Source: JADCRZ01 sp041751095 (lineage in GTDB: Bacteria; Bacteroidota; Bacteroidia; Chitinophagales; Chitinophagaceae). Taken from it: a stretch of DNA of 64,000 nt. The stretch covers positions 12,168-76,167 of the forward strand of contig JBGSYC010000228.1 in the NCBI GenBank assembly GCA_041751095.1, given 5' to 3'. Numbering within the stretch: the stretch's first letter is position 1; the number at the start of each line of letters is the position of its first letter. The position numbers were made by a program, and so were the translations under genes. The notes beneath the pieces are model-generated. The model saw only the letters and a program-made list of their open reading frames with translations, did not search any database and had not been told where the DNA came from. Positions 52,008 to 61,084 of this stretch are shown piece after piece.

Positions 52008-53756
52008 TTACTTTCGGCGCGTATGGGCCAGATGCAATGAGCTTGTTCTATCCTGCCTGCTGTGTTCGGACAAGTTTTTAGCCATGCCGGTTTGTTTGCC
52101 GGAATCAGCTTCGAGCCCGCGCAAAAACTCTATCATGTCTGCTCGTTGTGCCTTATCATTTATATAGAAGGGGTGGGGTGAATTTTTGCCACGTTTAGGG
52201 TCTAACAGTTCATCCAGACTTCTTACAGAAGCATCGTGCAGAAAAAGTGTTGTCCGTGCAAGGTCAAGAAGCAACGGCAGCGCATTGCCTCTTGGCCCGC
52301 CGTGTGCGCTGGCATCTACAATAACCATTTTATCATCAAAGTCGCCCGGGGAATTTAGAATTTTTGTAAGCTTTTTGTTTCCCCGCAGGCCAACAACCAG
52401 GGGTGTATATCCGGGCCAAAGTGTTTTAAGATCAACCAATGTGGTTGGTACCGGTTTACTCTGGTCTGCGTTATGGCAGCTTGTACAGTTATCAAGAAAC
52501 ATTTTCTTTCCGCGCATGGCCATTTCTTCATTAACTTTTGGCGCAGGCGGGGCCTTCAGTGCGAATACGTAGGCAGTCATATCCTCTAACTTCTGGTCGT
52601 CTACCCGCCGCCCGACGATGGTATTTAGCTCGCCCGGCTTGCCCGTCATCTTTGCCTGTACAAAGGGGTATCCGGTTACGCCCGTTTCTTCCAGTATTTG
52701 CTTATACTCCTTATGAATCTGTTCTCCGGCGGGGCCTCCCAAGCCTTTAAGGAATTCAAGTCCTTCAGTGGTGGCAAGCGTCGTAAGATCCAGATTGGTC
52801 GTATAGGAAGAATTGCTGATATTGGTAAAAAGGTCAAATTCGCCTGAGGTGCCGTAAGGCGCAGCAAGGTCCTGGCGAAACAGGGGCACGTTTTTAACAG
52901 AGTTGCCATTGCCGTCCGATGTTTCGTCGAATGTGCCTACCGGATAGAACTTAGCATTGCTTAAGTATTCGTCAACCTCTTTCTCCGTTGAGGTGGGCCG
53001 CATGCCTCTGGCCGCCCGGCCAATGGAAACGCCTAAAAAAATTTGCTGCATGTTCGGGTAATAGGCACGTGAGTTATTGGCAAGTGCAAGGAACCTTCCC
53101 ATATTGAAAGTAAGCGGTGCAGGACCATCGATGCGCTTACCGGCAGACCCGGCGTCAGCCATATTAAAAATCGATTTGTCCGTTATTGTATGGCAGATCG
53201 CGCAGCTTACGCCCACCTGATCACCTTCAAGAATACTGAGCCTTTTATCTTTGTTGCTGTCTTTTGCAACCACTCCTATAAATGCATTCGCATTAAGTAA
53301 GGCTATTGTAGTTTTTGGATCGTTTAAAAGCGGGGCCCGTTCCGGCGAAAGATCAGTTTTGAATTCATCTGCTAACTTTTGTCTTAAGCCTTCATCAAGT
53401 TGTTCCGATTCTATATCGATATGCAGTCCAATGCCAAGCATTTGTTTGGGGGTGAACTTAGCGTCTATTACGCCTTGCTGCCACCGCATCGCATTGAACC
53501 AGAAGCCTTCGTTCCCAAATGTCTCAAACCTGAACACTTCCTTCCCTCTCCCCGCATCTCCCAACATGTGGGCTTTAGGTTTTGTTGTATCAGCCGGGCC
53601 TTCACTTGTGGAACCCGGTTTGGTCTCTTGTATATTTTTAGGATTTCGTTCATTGCACGAGTTATACAGAACCAGTACACAACATAACACCAGAAAAGAC
53701 ATCGTTACGGAAAGAGGGGATCTTAGAAAGCGTTTAATGGTGACGGTAAGCTTCAT
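52008..53756 (-). CDS. Di-heme c-type cytochrome lipoprotein
   Basis: The 582-residue protein (from ATG 53756) has a lipoprotein signal (LYNSCNE), a heme motif CAICHT at about residue 199 and a second, CTSCHN, at about residue 430, flanked by MAMRGKKMFLDN and PVPTTLVDLKTLWPGY. The C-terminal region resembles di-heme peroxidase-like cytochromes (WPGYTPLVVGLRGN). A MauG/CcpA-type enzyme or an electron carrier are both possible. It lies upstream of the lipoprotein gene on the same strand. Confidence 0.82.
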   Translation of the reverse strand: MKLTVTIKRFLRSPLSVTMSFLVLCCVLVLYNSCNERNPKNIQETKPGSTSEGPADTTKPKAHMLGDAGRGKEVFRFETFGNEGFWFNAMRWQQGVIDAKFTPKQMLGIGLHIDIESEQLDEGLRQKLADEFKTDLSPERAPLLNDPKTTIALLNANAFIGVVAKDSNKDKRLSILEGDQVGVSCAICHTITDKSIFNMADAGSAGKRIDGPAPLTFNMGRFLALANNSRAYYPNMQQIFLGVSIGRAARGMRPTSTEKEVDEYLSNAKFYPVGTFDETSDGNGNSVKNVPLFRQDLAAPYGTSGEFDLFTNISNSSYTTNLDLTTLATTEGLEFLKGLGGPAGEQIHKEYKQILEETGVTGYPFVQAKMTGKPGELNTIVGRRVDDQKLEDMTAYVFALKAPPAPKVNEEMAMRGKKMFLDNCTSCHNADQSKPVPTTLVDLKTLWPGYTPLVVGLRGNKKLTKILNSPGDFDDKMVIVDASAHGGPRGNALPLLLDLARTTLFLHDASVRSLDELLDPKRGKNSPHPFYINDKAQRADMIEFLRGLEADSGKQTGMAKNLSEHSRQDRTSSLHLAHTRRK

Positions 53757-54471
53757 GATTGTAGATTTGGAAATGGAATTCAATTAGAAATGAGACTGAT
53801 ACAGATTACTAAAGATCGGCATCAGGGGGCCTGGCTGAGAGTTGTTTCCCGGTAAGGAATTTTGTCCTTACTCCGGCAAATACGTGTACGTGAGTGGAAA
53901 GATTTTATGGCTCTAAAATAGCGATTATCACCTTCGAAGATGTCACGGAAGTATAACGTTTTTGTTGTTTTAAAGTCAATTTCAGCGCCACCTAATTTTC
54001 ATGCTGCTCCTGTGGAGGCGAATTAATCAGGAATGTTTTTCGATAAACACAATGCCCGATGGGGCAATGTCATCAGGCCAAGAATATCACTTCGCGAATA
54101 GATGTTGCAGCGTACGCAGGAATTTCTTTTTACCATAGACGGGATATGACAGACGCAGTTGCTCGTGGGGCGTCAAAGGCACGGAGGGTTGGCTCCGGAG
54201 GAGCCCCGTGTTTATAGCAACTTTTATAAAAGTTTATTCGGCTCCATAGGAGCCGCGTAAACTCAGGGGCAGTTCATCATGTAAGCTGCCGCTGGCTGAT
54301 GCTGATTTTCTCTCCGCTAATTGGCACATCCATAACGTAACGATACATTTGTGTTTTCAACAGGCAGCGCCTTGCAGGGTAAGACCGTTAAGAAGGCTGT
54401 GCGAACATAACGGTGAAACTCCTTCAGGTAGCCCGGCTGCCGGCAATTCAGGTACGCTTAAGCAGAAAAAA
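53757..54471. other. Intergenic region with REP-like palindromes
   Basis: About 715 bp between divergent genes. GGCTCCGGAGGAGCC (54191-54205) and CGGCTCCATAGGAGCCG (54239-54255) are two palindromes of the TCC-NNA-GGA class, related to the element at 17.0 kb. Between them lies the small hairpin AACTTTTATAAAAGTT. No supported gene; a possible earlier in-frame ATG of the downstream M28 gene at 54349 is not favoured. Confidence 0.5.
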
Positions 54472-55335
54472 ATGAAAGCGAAAACGGAACGAATTTACAG
54501 AGATGTGGAATTCCTGACCTCGATAACTCCTTCAAGGAATTACCGGAACCTGGCTTCTTTAGAAAAAGCATTTGTATATATTAAGGATGAATTTGAGAAA
54601 ACCGGCGCAACACCGGAAACACAAACATGGCTTGCTGGAGGAAAGGAATATAGAAATGTTCTCATATCTTATAACGCTGCAAAAACACAGCGGTTAGTGC
54701 TGGGAGCGCATTACGATGTTTGTGGTGAGCAACCGGGCGCAGATGACAATGCGAGCGCTGTCGCCGGTTTATTGGAGATTGCACGATTGATCTTTGAAGA
54801 TCAGCCTGAATTGAATTACCGGATCGACTTTGTAGGATACTGCCTGGAGGAACCGCCATTTTTCGGTACAGATTCCATGGGAAGCTATATACATGCAAAA
54901 TCTTTATACGACAATAACGTCGATGTGATCGGCATGATCTGCCTGGAGATGATTGGCTATTTTTCCGATGAACCGGATTCACAACCTTTCCCGTCCCCTG
55001 AATTAGCGGCATTATATCCACATACCGCCAATTTCATCATTGTGGTTGGCATTGATAAATATGCAGCATTCAACAGGAGAGTTCACCAACTGATGTCGGC
55101 CGGTTCTGCAATAGATGTTCAGGTAATCAATTTTCCGGCCGGGGATGGATTAGCCGGATTGTCCGATCAGCGCAATTACTGGAAATTCGGATACAAGGCT
55201 CTAATGATAAACGATACTTCTTTTGTTCGTAATCCACACTATCATCTTGCGTCTGATTCCATTGAAACGCTCGACTTCAAAAAAATGACGGAAGTGATCA
55301 ACAGTGCCTGTAATGCGGTGACCAAAATTGTTTAA
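54472..55335 (+). CDS. M28-family zinc peptidase
   Basis: The 287-residue protein from ATG 54472 has the M28 fold and ligands: GAHYDV (first zinc His) near residue 78, GADDNASAVAGLLEIARL with the bridging Asp near 89, a catalytic Glu in CLEEPPFFG near 127, and the later ligands in LEMIGYF and the C-terminal HYHLASDS. No signal peptide is visible. M28 enzymes are aminopeptidases or carboxypeptidases, and some family members act on other substrates such as glutaminyl cyclase targets. The start chosen removes a low-complexity N-terminal stretch of 41 codons. Confidence 0.87.
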   Translation: MKAKTERIYRDVEFLTSITPSRNYRNLASLEKAFVYIKDEFEKTGATPETQTWLAGGKEYRNVLISYNAAKTQRLVLGAHYDVCGEQPGADDNASAVAGLLEIARLIFEDQPELNYRIDFVGYCLEEPPFFGTDSMGSYIHAKSLYDNNVDVIGMICLEMIGYFSDEPDSQPFPSPELAALYPHTANFIIVVGIDKYAAFNRRVHQLMSAGSAIDVQVINFPAGDGLAGLSDQRNYWKFGYKALMINDTSFVRNPHYHLASDSIETLDFKKMTEVINSACNAVTKIV

Positions 55336-55534
55336 GTGTCTGCCGCTCATGATGTTTCTGAGATTCCGTAGACAATTTCCTGATCTTTGGAAGGTTTTAA
55401 AATGGGTTTCAATTATTTTTTTTACTTTGATCCGGAAAGAGGTTGAAGTTGTGCCTTTTAAAATGATTTCGGATTTTTACCGGCACTCTTCAGCCACGCC
55501 AACGCCAAGATCGCAACAAAAAAATTCTGGTGAT

Positions 55535-57193
55535 ATGATAAAAGTTCCGTCTGTTGTACAGATGCTGTGTTTCCTGTTATGCCTTGTCTCGTGCAAGTCT
55601 GATCGTAACAAAAATGAGTTTGAAGCAGATATCATCATTTATGGAGGTACCCCTGCCGCTGTAATTGCGGCGCTGCAGGCTCATAAATTAGGAAAAAGCG
55701 TCCTGGTGGTTTCTCCGGATAAACATTTGGGTGGCTTGTCTTCGGGAGGTTTGGGATTTACGGATACCGGCAATAAATCAGTTATCGGTGGCCTGGCAAG
55801 GGAGTTTTACCACCGGATATTTCTGCACTATCAGAAAGACTCATCCTGGGCCTGGCAGAAAAAGGAAGAATATGGCAATAAGGGACAGGGTACTCCGGCA
55901 ATGGATGGCAACGAGAGAACCATGTGGATATTTGAACCGCACGCGGCAGAAAAGGTCTTTGAAGATTTTGTGAAGGAAAATAATCTCACCGTGATGCGCG
56001 ACGAATGGCTGGATCGTGAAAAGGGTGTGGAATTGAAAGATGGTAAAATCGTTTCCATGCGTACCCTCAGCGGGAAGACCTTTACCGGTAAAATATTTAT
56101 TGATGCCACTTATGAAGGCGACCTGATGGCATCAGCAAAGGTCAGCTATCATGTGGGCAGGGAAGCCAATCGTGTGTACCAGGAGCAGTGGAATGGCGTT
56201 CAAACAGATGTATTCCAGCATGGGCATTATTTTAAAAATAATGTGGATCCTTACAGGGTTCCGGGTGATTCTTCCAGTGGCCTGCTTCCCCGTATCTCAC
56301 CTGAAAAGCCCGGCATAAAAGGAGAAGGAGATACAAAGATCCAGGCGTATTGCTTCCGCATGTGCCTGACAAACAGCCCGCAGAACAGAGTGCCTTTTCC
56401 AGAGCCCGAGGGTTACGATCCTTTCCAATACGAGCTGCTTGTAAGGGTGTTCAATTCCGGCTGGACGGAATTGTTCAATAAATTTGACTGGATTCCAAAC
56501 TGGAAAACGGATACCAATAATCATGGCCCTTTCAGCACGGATAATATTGGAATGAATTACGACTACCCCGAAGCTACGTACGCAAGACGCCGGGAGATCA
56601 TTAAAGAACATGAAAATTACCAGAAAGGATTAATGTACTTTATGGCCACGGATTCAAGGATACCAGCCGGCCTGCAAAAAGAACTGAATACCTGGGGACT
56701 GGCAAAGGATGAATTTATTGACAACGGAAACTGGCCACACCAGATATACGTTCGTGAGGCCAGGAGGATGATAAGTGATTATGTGATGACCGAGAATGAG
56801 ATTCTTTCGAGGAAGGCCGTGCCTCAGCCCATCGGCATGGGTTCGTATACGTTAGATTCTCACAACGCCCAGAGATACGTAAAGGAAGACGGGTATGTAC
56901 AAAACGAAGGAGACATTGGGGTGCATGCTCCTAAACCTTATAGCATCTCTTATGGTGCTATCGTTCCTAAAGCGTCTCAATGCAAAAATCTCTTTGTACC
57001 GGTATGTGTATCGAGCTCACACATTGCCTTTGGGTCTATCAGAATGGAACCGGTCTTTATGATCCTTGGCGAGTCTGCTGCTACCGCCGCATCCATGGCA
57101 ATTGATGACGGGGTAGATGTGCAGCAGGTAAACTATGAGAAGCTCAAAAAGCAGCTACAGAGCCAAAAACAACTGCTTACCGGTCTTGAATAA
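55535..57193 (+). CDS. FAD-dependent oxidoreductase, exported lipoprotein type
   Basis: The 552-residue protein (from ATG 55535) has a lipoprotein-like signal (LCLVSCKSD) followed by a Rossmann FAD-binding motif DIIIYGGTPAAVIAALQAHKLG (first part about 30-50) and the FAD family blocks GGLSSGGLGFTDTG and DATYEGDLMASAKVSYHVGRE. A later GAIVPKASQCKNLFVPVCVSSSHIAFGSIRMEP near the end is typical of FAD_oxidored family (PF12831) proteins. In Bacteroidota and planctomycetes these are found in carbohydrate-degradation contexts. It may oxidise a sugar outside the cytoplasm. An in-frame upstream start would add an unlike 69-residue tail. Confidence 0.87.
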   Translation: MIKVPSVVQMLCFLLCLVSCKSDRNKNEFEADIIIYGGTPAAVIAALQAHKLGKSVLVVSPDKHLGGLSSGGLGFTDTGNKSVIGGLAREFYHRIFLHYQKDSSWAWQKKEEYGNKGQGTPAMDGNERTMWIFEPHAAEKVFEDFVKENNLTVMRDEWLDREKGVELKDGKIVSMRTLSGKTFTGKIFIDATYEGDLMASAKVSYHVGREANRVYQEQWNGVQTDVFQHGHYFKNNVDPYRVPGDSSSGLLPRISPEKPGIKGEGDTKIQAYCFRMCLTNSPQNRVPFPEPEGYDPFQYELLVRVFNSGWTELFNKFDWIPNWKTDTNNHGPFSTDNIGMNYDYPEATYARRREIIKEHENYQKGLMYFMATDSRIPAGLQKELNTWGLAKDEFIDNGNWPHQIYVREARRMISDYVMTENEILSRKAVPQPIGMGSYTLDSHNAQRYVKEDGYVQNEGDIGVHAPKPYSISYGAIVPKASQCKNLFVPVCVSSSHIAFGSIRMEPVFMILGESAATAASMAIDDGVDVQQVNYEKLKKQLQSQKQLLTGLE

Positions 57194-57432
57194 CAAATCG
57201 GGAATTACATTTTTGCAAAGTCTTTCTCTGTCGCCTATGATAACTGCTCTTTCAAGATGATGATGAAGTAAGACTCCGGTGAAAACTTCAAGGTCAGCAA
57301 ATGGTGATAAAATGACGACTTGCTTTTCCCTACAGTACGTGCGATAACCTCAACCTTGAGTCCTTTAGGTCCTTCTTTCGAGAATAAGTCGTAACCCGTT
57401 AAAATCCAGGGTTGCTTACTTTCATTTGTCAT
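57194..57432 (-). pseudogene. TetR-family regulator remnant
   Basis: The first part (57432 to about 57300) encodes a TetR helix-turn-helix: YDLFSKEGPKGLKVEVIA and SKSSFYHH. A one-base deletion near 57299 shifts the frame; in the other frame the sequence continues as ADLEVFTGVLLHHHLERAVI and ERLCKNVIPDLL, which is normal TetR continuation. It is cut off by the 3' end of the FAD oxidoreductase gene at 57193. Both the frameshift and the truncation mark it as a broken gene. Confidence 0.8.
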
Positions 57433-57695
57433 TGTCTGCTATCTGTAATTTTGGTCATACTCAATTACGGCTGACGGAAAAAGGACCTTAAGCAAAAGGG
57501 CTGTTTCAGAAACAGTTGTCCAAATTCCACATGTAGAGTGGAAAACGTGTAGTCCGAAACCGAAGTCGTTTTGAAAAACGAATGTAGAGAATATATGCTA
57601 CTGTTCATCTGCTTATCCGTCGCCTCCCGATGTAGCAAAACCGCTGTCATAGACCGGGCTTCTTTGTCATTCGTTTATCTGTTTCATCAGGTTTG
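57433..57695. other. Intergenic region between the TetR relic and the YdeI-like gene
   Basis: About 260 bp. The CTGTTTCAGAAACAG palindrome (about 57504-57518) may be a binding site or degraded repeat. The 61-codon minus-strand frame here has no family support and was left out. Confidence 0.4.
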
Positions 57696-58304
57696 CTAAT
57701 CGTCTAAACCCTTTCCGTTTAGCATTTTTTCCAAATATTTTTCAATTCTTGCCTCGCGGGTCTTGGATTGTTTAGGTTGGGAGAAATAAAGCAGGTAACC
57801 TCTTTGCCGTCCTGGTGTCAGTGCGTAAAAAGCTTTTTTTAATTCAGGCATATCCTCTAAAACATTCTGGAACTCTTCAGGTATTTTGAATGCTGTTGCT
57901 TTTTTCATTTCTACTTTCAAACCTGCTTTTTCCACTTCAATTGCTTCTTTGATATAAGCTTTCACCATTTTGGCCATCTTTTTAATTTCTTTAGCAGTGG
58001 TGAACCGGATTTGTCGGGCAGCCTGAACATTTTCCGTCTGTTGAATTAAAATGCCATTTTCATCTTTCAGTAAAGCGCCCTTGTGAAATAGAAGTGCACA
58101 GTATTCTTTAAATCCATGTATTAAAACGATGTTAGTTTTCTGAAATGTGTAACAGGGAACTCCCCATTTCAATTCTTCGGTGAGCCCACAATCAAGGATG
58201 ATCGTTCTTAATTCGGCATATTCCTCCTGCCACTTTGTGGCTTTCGTAAAAAACCAATCAACTTTAGGGTTCATACGGTTCATTTGTTTAACTGAAATGA
58301 TCAT
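57696..58304 (-). CDS. YdeI/OmdA-type DUF1801 protein
   Basis: The 202-residue protein has a DUF1801 N-terminal domain (YAELRTIILDCGLTEELKWGVPCYTF, about residues 30-55) and a C-terminal YdeI/OmdA helical region (FQNVLEDMPELKKAFYALTPGRQRGYLLYFSQPKQSKTREARI). The start codon overlaps the stop of the AHSA1 gene by 3 bp (ATGA), so it is the third gene of the ArsR-AHSA1-YdeI operon. The biochemical role is unknown; the operon type is common in Bacteroidota. Confidence 0.87.
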   Translation of the reverse strand: MIISVKQMNRMNPKVDWFFTKATKWQEEYAELRTIILDCGLTEELKWGVPCYTFQKTNIVLIHGFKEYCALLFHKGALLKDENGILIQQTENVQAARQIRFTTAKEIKKMAKMVKAYIKEAIEVEKAGLKVEMKKATAFKIPEEFQNVLEDMPELKKAFYALTPGRQRGYLLYFSQPKQSKTREARIEKYLEKMLNGKGLDD

Positions 58305-58774
58305 ATTGTAATATTTAATTTGTTTACAACGTGTTGTAATCGGTCGTGTGCCATGTTGATGCCATAGGCAAATGGCAGCTTCAACATATTGTCTCTGTCT
58401 TCAACTGTTTTATAGACGATGTGCATAATGAGTTTGCTTGTGTCGTCAGTTATTTTTTCGAACGCTAAAAACTCAAGTTGGACTGGAAAAGGCGTATTCT
58501 CCATTTCAAATGTTCGGGTGATTTTTTCATGAGGAACAAACTCATGGATTGTTCCATTAAAACCGTGTTGGTTGCCTTTAGGGTCGGTTGTGACAAATTG
58601 GTAGCTACCGTGTTTTTTGCTGTCAAGTTTCAACACTTTTGTTCCCATCCATTGCTCAACGATTTGTGGTTCGACATAGGCCTTAAAAAGCAATTCTAAG
58701 GGTAACTCAAATTCTCGTGTGATTACTATTTCCTGTTTACCGTCTTCGGCATTGATTCTTGTTTTATGCTCCAT
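58301..58774 (-). CDS. SRPBCC/AHSA1-family protein
   Basis: The 157-residue protein has the AHSA1 pattern: REFELPLELLFKAYVEPQIVEQWMG near the start, a helix-grip beta-sheet (TFEMENTPFPVQLEFLAFEKI) and a long C-terminal helix (NMLKLPFAYGINMAHDRLQHVV). Helix-grip proteins bind hydrophobic ligands. It is preceded by an ArsR gene by 6 bp. In this operon type it is thought to be a small-molecule-binding or detoxification protein, but this is inference. Confidence 0.9.
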   Translation of the reverse strand: MEHKTRINAEDGKQEIVITREFELPLELLFKAYVEPQIVEQWMGTKVLKLDSKKHGSYQFVTTDPKGNQHGFNGTIHEFVPHEKITRTFEMENTPFPVQLEFLAFEKITDDTSKLIMHIVYKTVEDRDNMLKLPFAYGINMAHDRLQHVVNKLNITI

Positions 58775-58780
58775 GATATG

Positions 58781-59104
58781 CTATTTTTTTGATTTGCAAG
58801 CCTTCATTACGTTTTCCAGTTTATTAAACCTGTCGTCCCACATTGCGCGGAAAGGCTCAATAAAGGCTGCTACTTCTTTCATTTTTTTTGCATTGATGTG
58901 ATAGTAAATTTCTCTGCCGTTTTGCTCTTGTTCAAGCAATTCGCACTTGGTTAGTATTTGAAGGTGTTTTGAAACTGTGGGTCTTGCGGTCTCAAAGTTT
59001 GAAGCTATCGCGCCTGCTGTCATTGGTTGAGAAGCAAGCAACAGAAGTATAGTCCTTCTTGTTGGGTCGGCTATGGCCTGGAATACGTCTCGTCTCAAGT
59101 TCAT
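58781..59104 (-). CDS. ArsR-family winged-helix regulator
   Basis: The 107-residue protein has the ArsR fold: FQAIADPTRRTILLLLASQPMTAGAIAS, the recognition helix ARPTVSKHLQILTKCELLEQ, and a wing (REIYYHINAKKM). There are no clear metal-binding Cys/His sets, so this is likely a non-metal ArsR regulator of the SdpR or AHSA1-linked type. It begins the operon and lies just downstream of a strong promoter with an inverted-repeat operator, so autoregulation is likely. Confidence 0.92.
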   Translation of the reverse strand: MNLRRDVFQAIADPTRRTILLLLASQPMTAGAIASNFETARPTVSKHLQILTKCELLEQEQNGREIYYHINAKKMKEVAAFIEPFRAMWDDRFNKLENVMKACKSKK

Positions 59105-59118
59105 TATGAAGTTATTTG

Positions 59119-59154
59119 ACTACAAATATAATTGTAGTTATCCGGCTACGCAAA
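59119..59154 (-). promoter_or_regulatory. Promoter with overlapping operator for the ArsR operon
   Basis: On the minus strand the sequence contains TTTG (59154-59151), 20 bases, then TATATTTG (59130-59123), an exact match to the Bacteroidota TTTG-N19-21-TAnnTTTG promoter. The inverted repeat ACTACAA-N6-TTGTAGT (59119-59138) overlaps the -7 element, as expected for repression by the ArsR protein. The ATG of the ArsR gene lies 18 bp past the -7 element. Confidence 0.85.
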
Positions 59155-59307
59155 TTTTTCTAAAAATTTCTGAAAATTTGGTTACGGGATGTCCGAAAAT
59201 ATGTCGTTGGACAGCCATGAGATAGCGTCTGCTAAGCCTTGACCACGATTACGGATTGGCGGCGAACCGGTATTTGGAAATTGTCAGGCTGTAAATCGAA
59301 GTTAGTT

Positions 59308-59412
59308 TCTAAAGAGCCGTCTCAACAAACTGCAACTCTTACGATTACTTTTCGCATAGCAGGGTCTTTTTAAGATTCTGGCTAACGTAAGATTTAATTG
59401 TTGACGTTCAAC
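59308..59412 (-). pseudogene. 5' fragment of a RibD-like reductase gene
   Basis: Minus-strand translation from ATG 59357 reads MRKVIVRVAVC, a stop, then DGSLE, matching the start of the intact RibD-like gene at 61084 (MRKVILGVAVSLDGFIE). The match goes on for about 55 bp upstream of the ATG, including AACGTAAGATTTA. Only the first 17 codons remain. It lies between the ArsR promoter and the membrane protein gene. Confidence 0.8.
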
Positions 59413-59417
59413 TTAAC

Positions 59418-59500
59418 AGAATTACCGTCACCCTGGTTGAAGATATAAAGCTTAATGAAAGCTTACACTTTAGCTTCGTTCCGTCCGCCGTATTGCAACA
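59418..59500. repeat. Intergenic repeat, copy 1
   Basis: Ordered blocks AGAATTACC (59418), AGATATAAAGCTTA (59441), CGTTCCGTCCGC (59477) and TATTGCAACA (59491) reappear in the same order and at nearly the same spacing in the copy at 62279-62370. This copy ends 8 bp from the stop of the membrane protein gene. Confidence 0.75.
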
Positions 59501-59507
59501 CATTTGT

Positions 59508-60197
59508 TTAGCGGGTGTTTTTGTGTCGTCCATAAAATAACTGCCTAATTGACGCCAGATGTGATAGTAAGACCAAAGGCACTATACAGCAAGGTAACCA
59601 AACAAATGGAAAGTATAAAACAGCAATATTCGGTTGGTCAAAAGCAAATTTTTGGAATGGAAATGGTGCTGATAGAACAGCATTAGCAACAATATTTATT
59701 AGAAGTCCTAAACAGATGAAGTTCCAGAGCAGAATAATTTTTCTGTGTAATTGCTTTGTGATAAACCCGAAATAAAAAATTGCAATAGCTGTCAGTCCCG
59801 AAAAAATATCGAAGTTTCGACCTTCAAAAGTCATGAGTTGTGGAACGGTCTTATGGATGAATAACCAGAATAAAACAAGTTCAACAGGAATTCGGATGAT
59901 GTGTAAAACAGTCAGGAGCTTTATGTCTAAGTTGTCAATGTATTGTCTGCCTTTTGGGGTTGCAAAAAGCCAGATGATAAAAAGTAGTGGCGGCAAAACT
60001 AAGAGTAAAAATCTCGGTGGAAAGGTGTCTGTTACAGTGTAAAAACCCGAAAGTGCAATCAGAGTCTGCACAACAAGCCAAAGCAATAAAATGATTAAAG
60101 TTGATATAGAGTCTTTTGTTGCCTTGTAAAAAATATAAACTGTCAGGATGGTTGTTAGTCCAAAAATTAAACTAATGTACGTCGGTAACTTGTCCAT
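59508..60197 (-). CDS. Hypothetical integral membrane protein
   Basis: The 229-residue protein has about seven hydrophobic helices with short loops and almost no charged segments. It is probably an inner-membrane protein. I do not recognise a family. It lies between a RibD relic and the intact RibD-like gene, with an intergenic repeat directly downstream of its stop. Confidence 0.7.
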   Translation of the reverse strand: MDKLPTYISLIFGLTTILTVYIFYKATKDSISTLIILLLWLVVQTLIALSGFYTVTDTFPPRFLLLVLPPLLFIIWLFATPKGRQYIDNLDIKLLTVLHIIRIPVELVLFWLFIHKTVPQLMTFEGRNFDIFSGLTAIAIFYFGFITKQLHRKIILLWNFICLGLLINIVANAVLSAPFPFQKFAFDQPNIAVLYFPFVWLPCCIVPLVLLSHLASIRQLFYGRHKNTR

Positions 60198-60547
60198 TGT
60201 GTAATGCCGTCTGTAGTGCTCCCCTTTCGGCAGTTGGAGTTTATTGATATTTCAAGATGTCCGCCCAATTTCTTGGAAAATATACGTTGCAATGTTTAAA
60301 AATGAACGTGCTTCAAATGTTTTTCAAGTTAGTGGAAGAAAAAGCATCTTCTTAGTCATATCTTCTAATTTCCGCTAACTTTCAAAGGCTTTATGGATTG
60401 GCGGTAGTAGCATAGGGTCGATTTAGCCTCTGCACTAAAGATAATACAAATTTCAAATGCTGATAGTATATTCGTCAGCCGCCATGGCACAAACCCCTTG
60501 TTTGTGCATTCGTTTTTCTCTCCGTAAATGAGGCGGTTGAAATTTTC
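60198..60547. other. Intergenic region with a hairpin
   Basis: About 350 bp. GCACAAAC-N5-GTTTGTGC (60487-60507) makes a perfect eight-base hairpin just downstream of the RibD-like gene stop, without a T-run. GCCAATCC-type sequence (around 60394-60402) also occurs near 59250. No gene is seen. Confidence 0.5.
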
Positions 60548-61084
60548 TCACACCTGCAAGCCACTATTCTGTACAATGTTGTAAATTAAAGAAACCAAAC
60601 CTGTCGAATATGTTTTTGTTTCGACAAGAATAAGGTTAGTTCTGCCTTGAATGTTATTGAATAAAGGTTTGCCGGCACCAAGTACAATAGGATGAACTGC
60701 TAAAGATAGCTCGTCAACTAATCCCAGATTCATTAGTGAAGTTGTCAAACTTGCACCGCCGAAAAGCCAGATATCTTTTCCCTTTTCGTTTTTAATTTTT
60801 TGTACTTCATTTTTTATGTCTTCTTTAATTAAAGTTGCTCCTTCTTTTACTTTTTTCAGCGTGGTTGAAAAGATATACTCTTTACATTTTGGAAATCCGG
60901 CATCAGCACCTTCCATTCCTAATGACATTTCATATGATTTCCGGCCAACAAAAATTGTATCAACCCGTTTAAGGAAATCAGACAATCCATAATCCTGGTC
61001 AGTCAGGCACCAGTCATATTCTCCATTTGGGCCTTCGATAAAGCCGTCTAAGCTAACTGCAACTCCCAATATTACTTTTCGCAT
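60548..61084 (-). CDS. Dihydrofolate reductase-like RibD C-terminal family protein
   Basis: The 178-residue protein has the RibD_C/DHFR-like fold: MRKVILGVAVSLDGFIEG (N-terminal strand and substrate loop), VDTIFVGRKSYEM near 42, and IWLFGGASLTTSLMNLGLVDELSLAVHPIVLGAGKPLF near 100. The full set of NADPH-fold blocks is present. These proteins are sometimes called dihydrofolate reductase family but most are not true DHFRs. A fragment of a paralogue with its start region lies at 59308-59412. Confidence 0.88.
   Translation of the reverse strand: MRKVILGVAVSLDGFIEGPNGEYDWCLTDQDYGLSDFLKRVDTIFVGRKSYEMSLGMEGADAGFPKCKEYIFSTTLKKVKEGATLIKEDIKNEVQKIKNEKGKDIWLFGGASLTTSLMNLGLVDELSLAVHPIVLGAGKPLFNNIQGRTNLILVETKTYSTGLVSLIYNIVQNSGLQV

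Noticed and set aside
57465..57650. A 61-codon minus-strand frame between the TetR relic and the YdeI gene
   Set aside because: Composition unlike a real protein and no family match.
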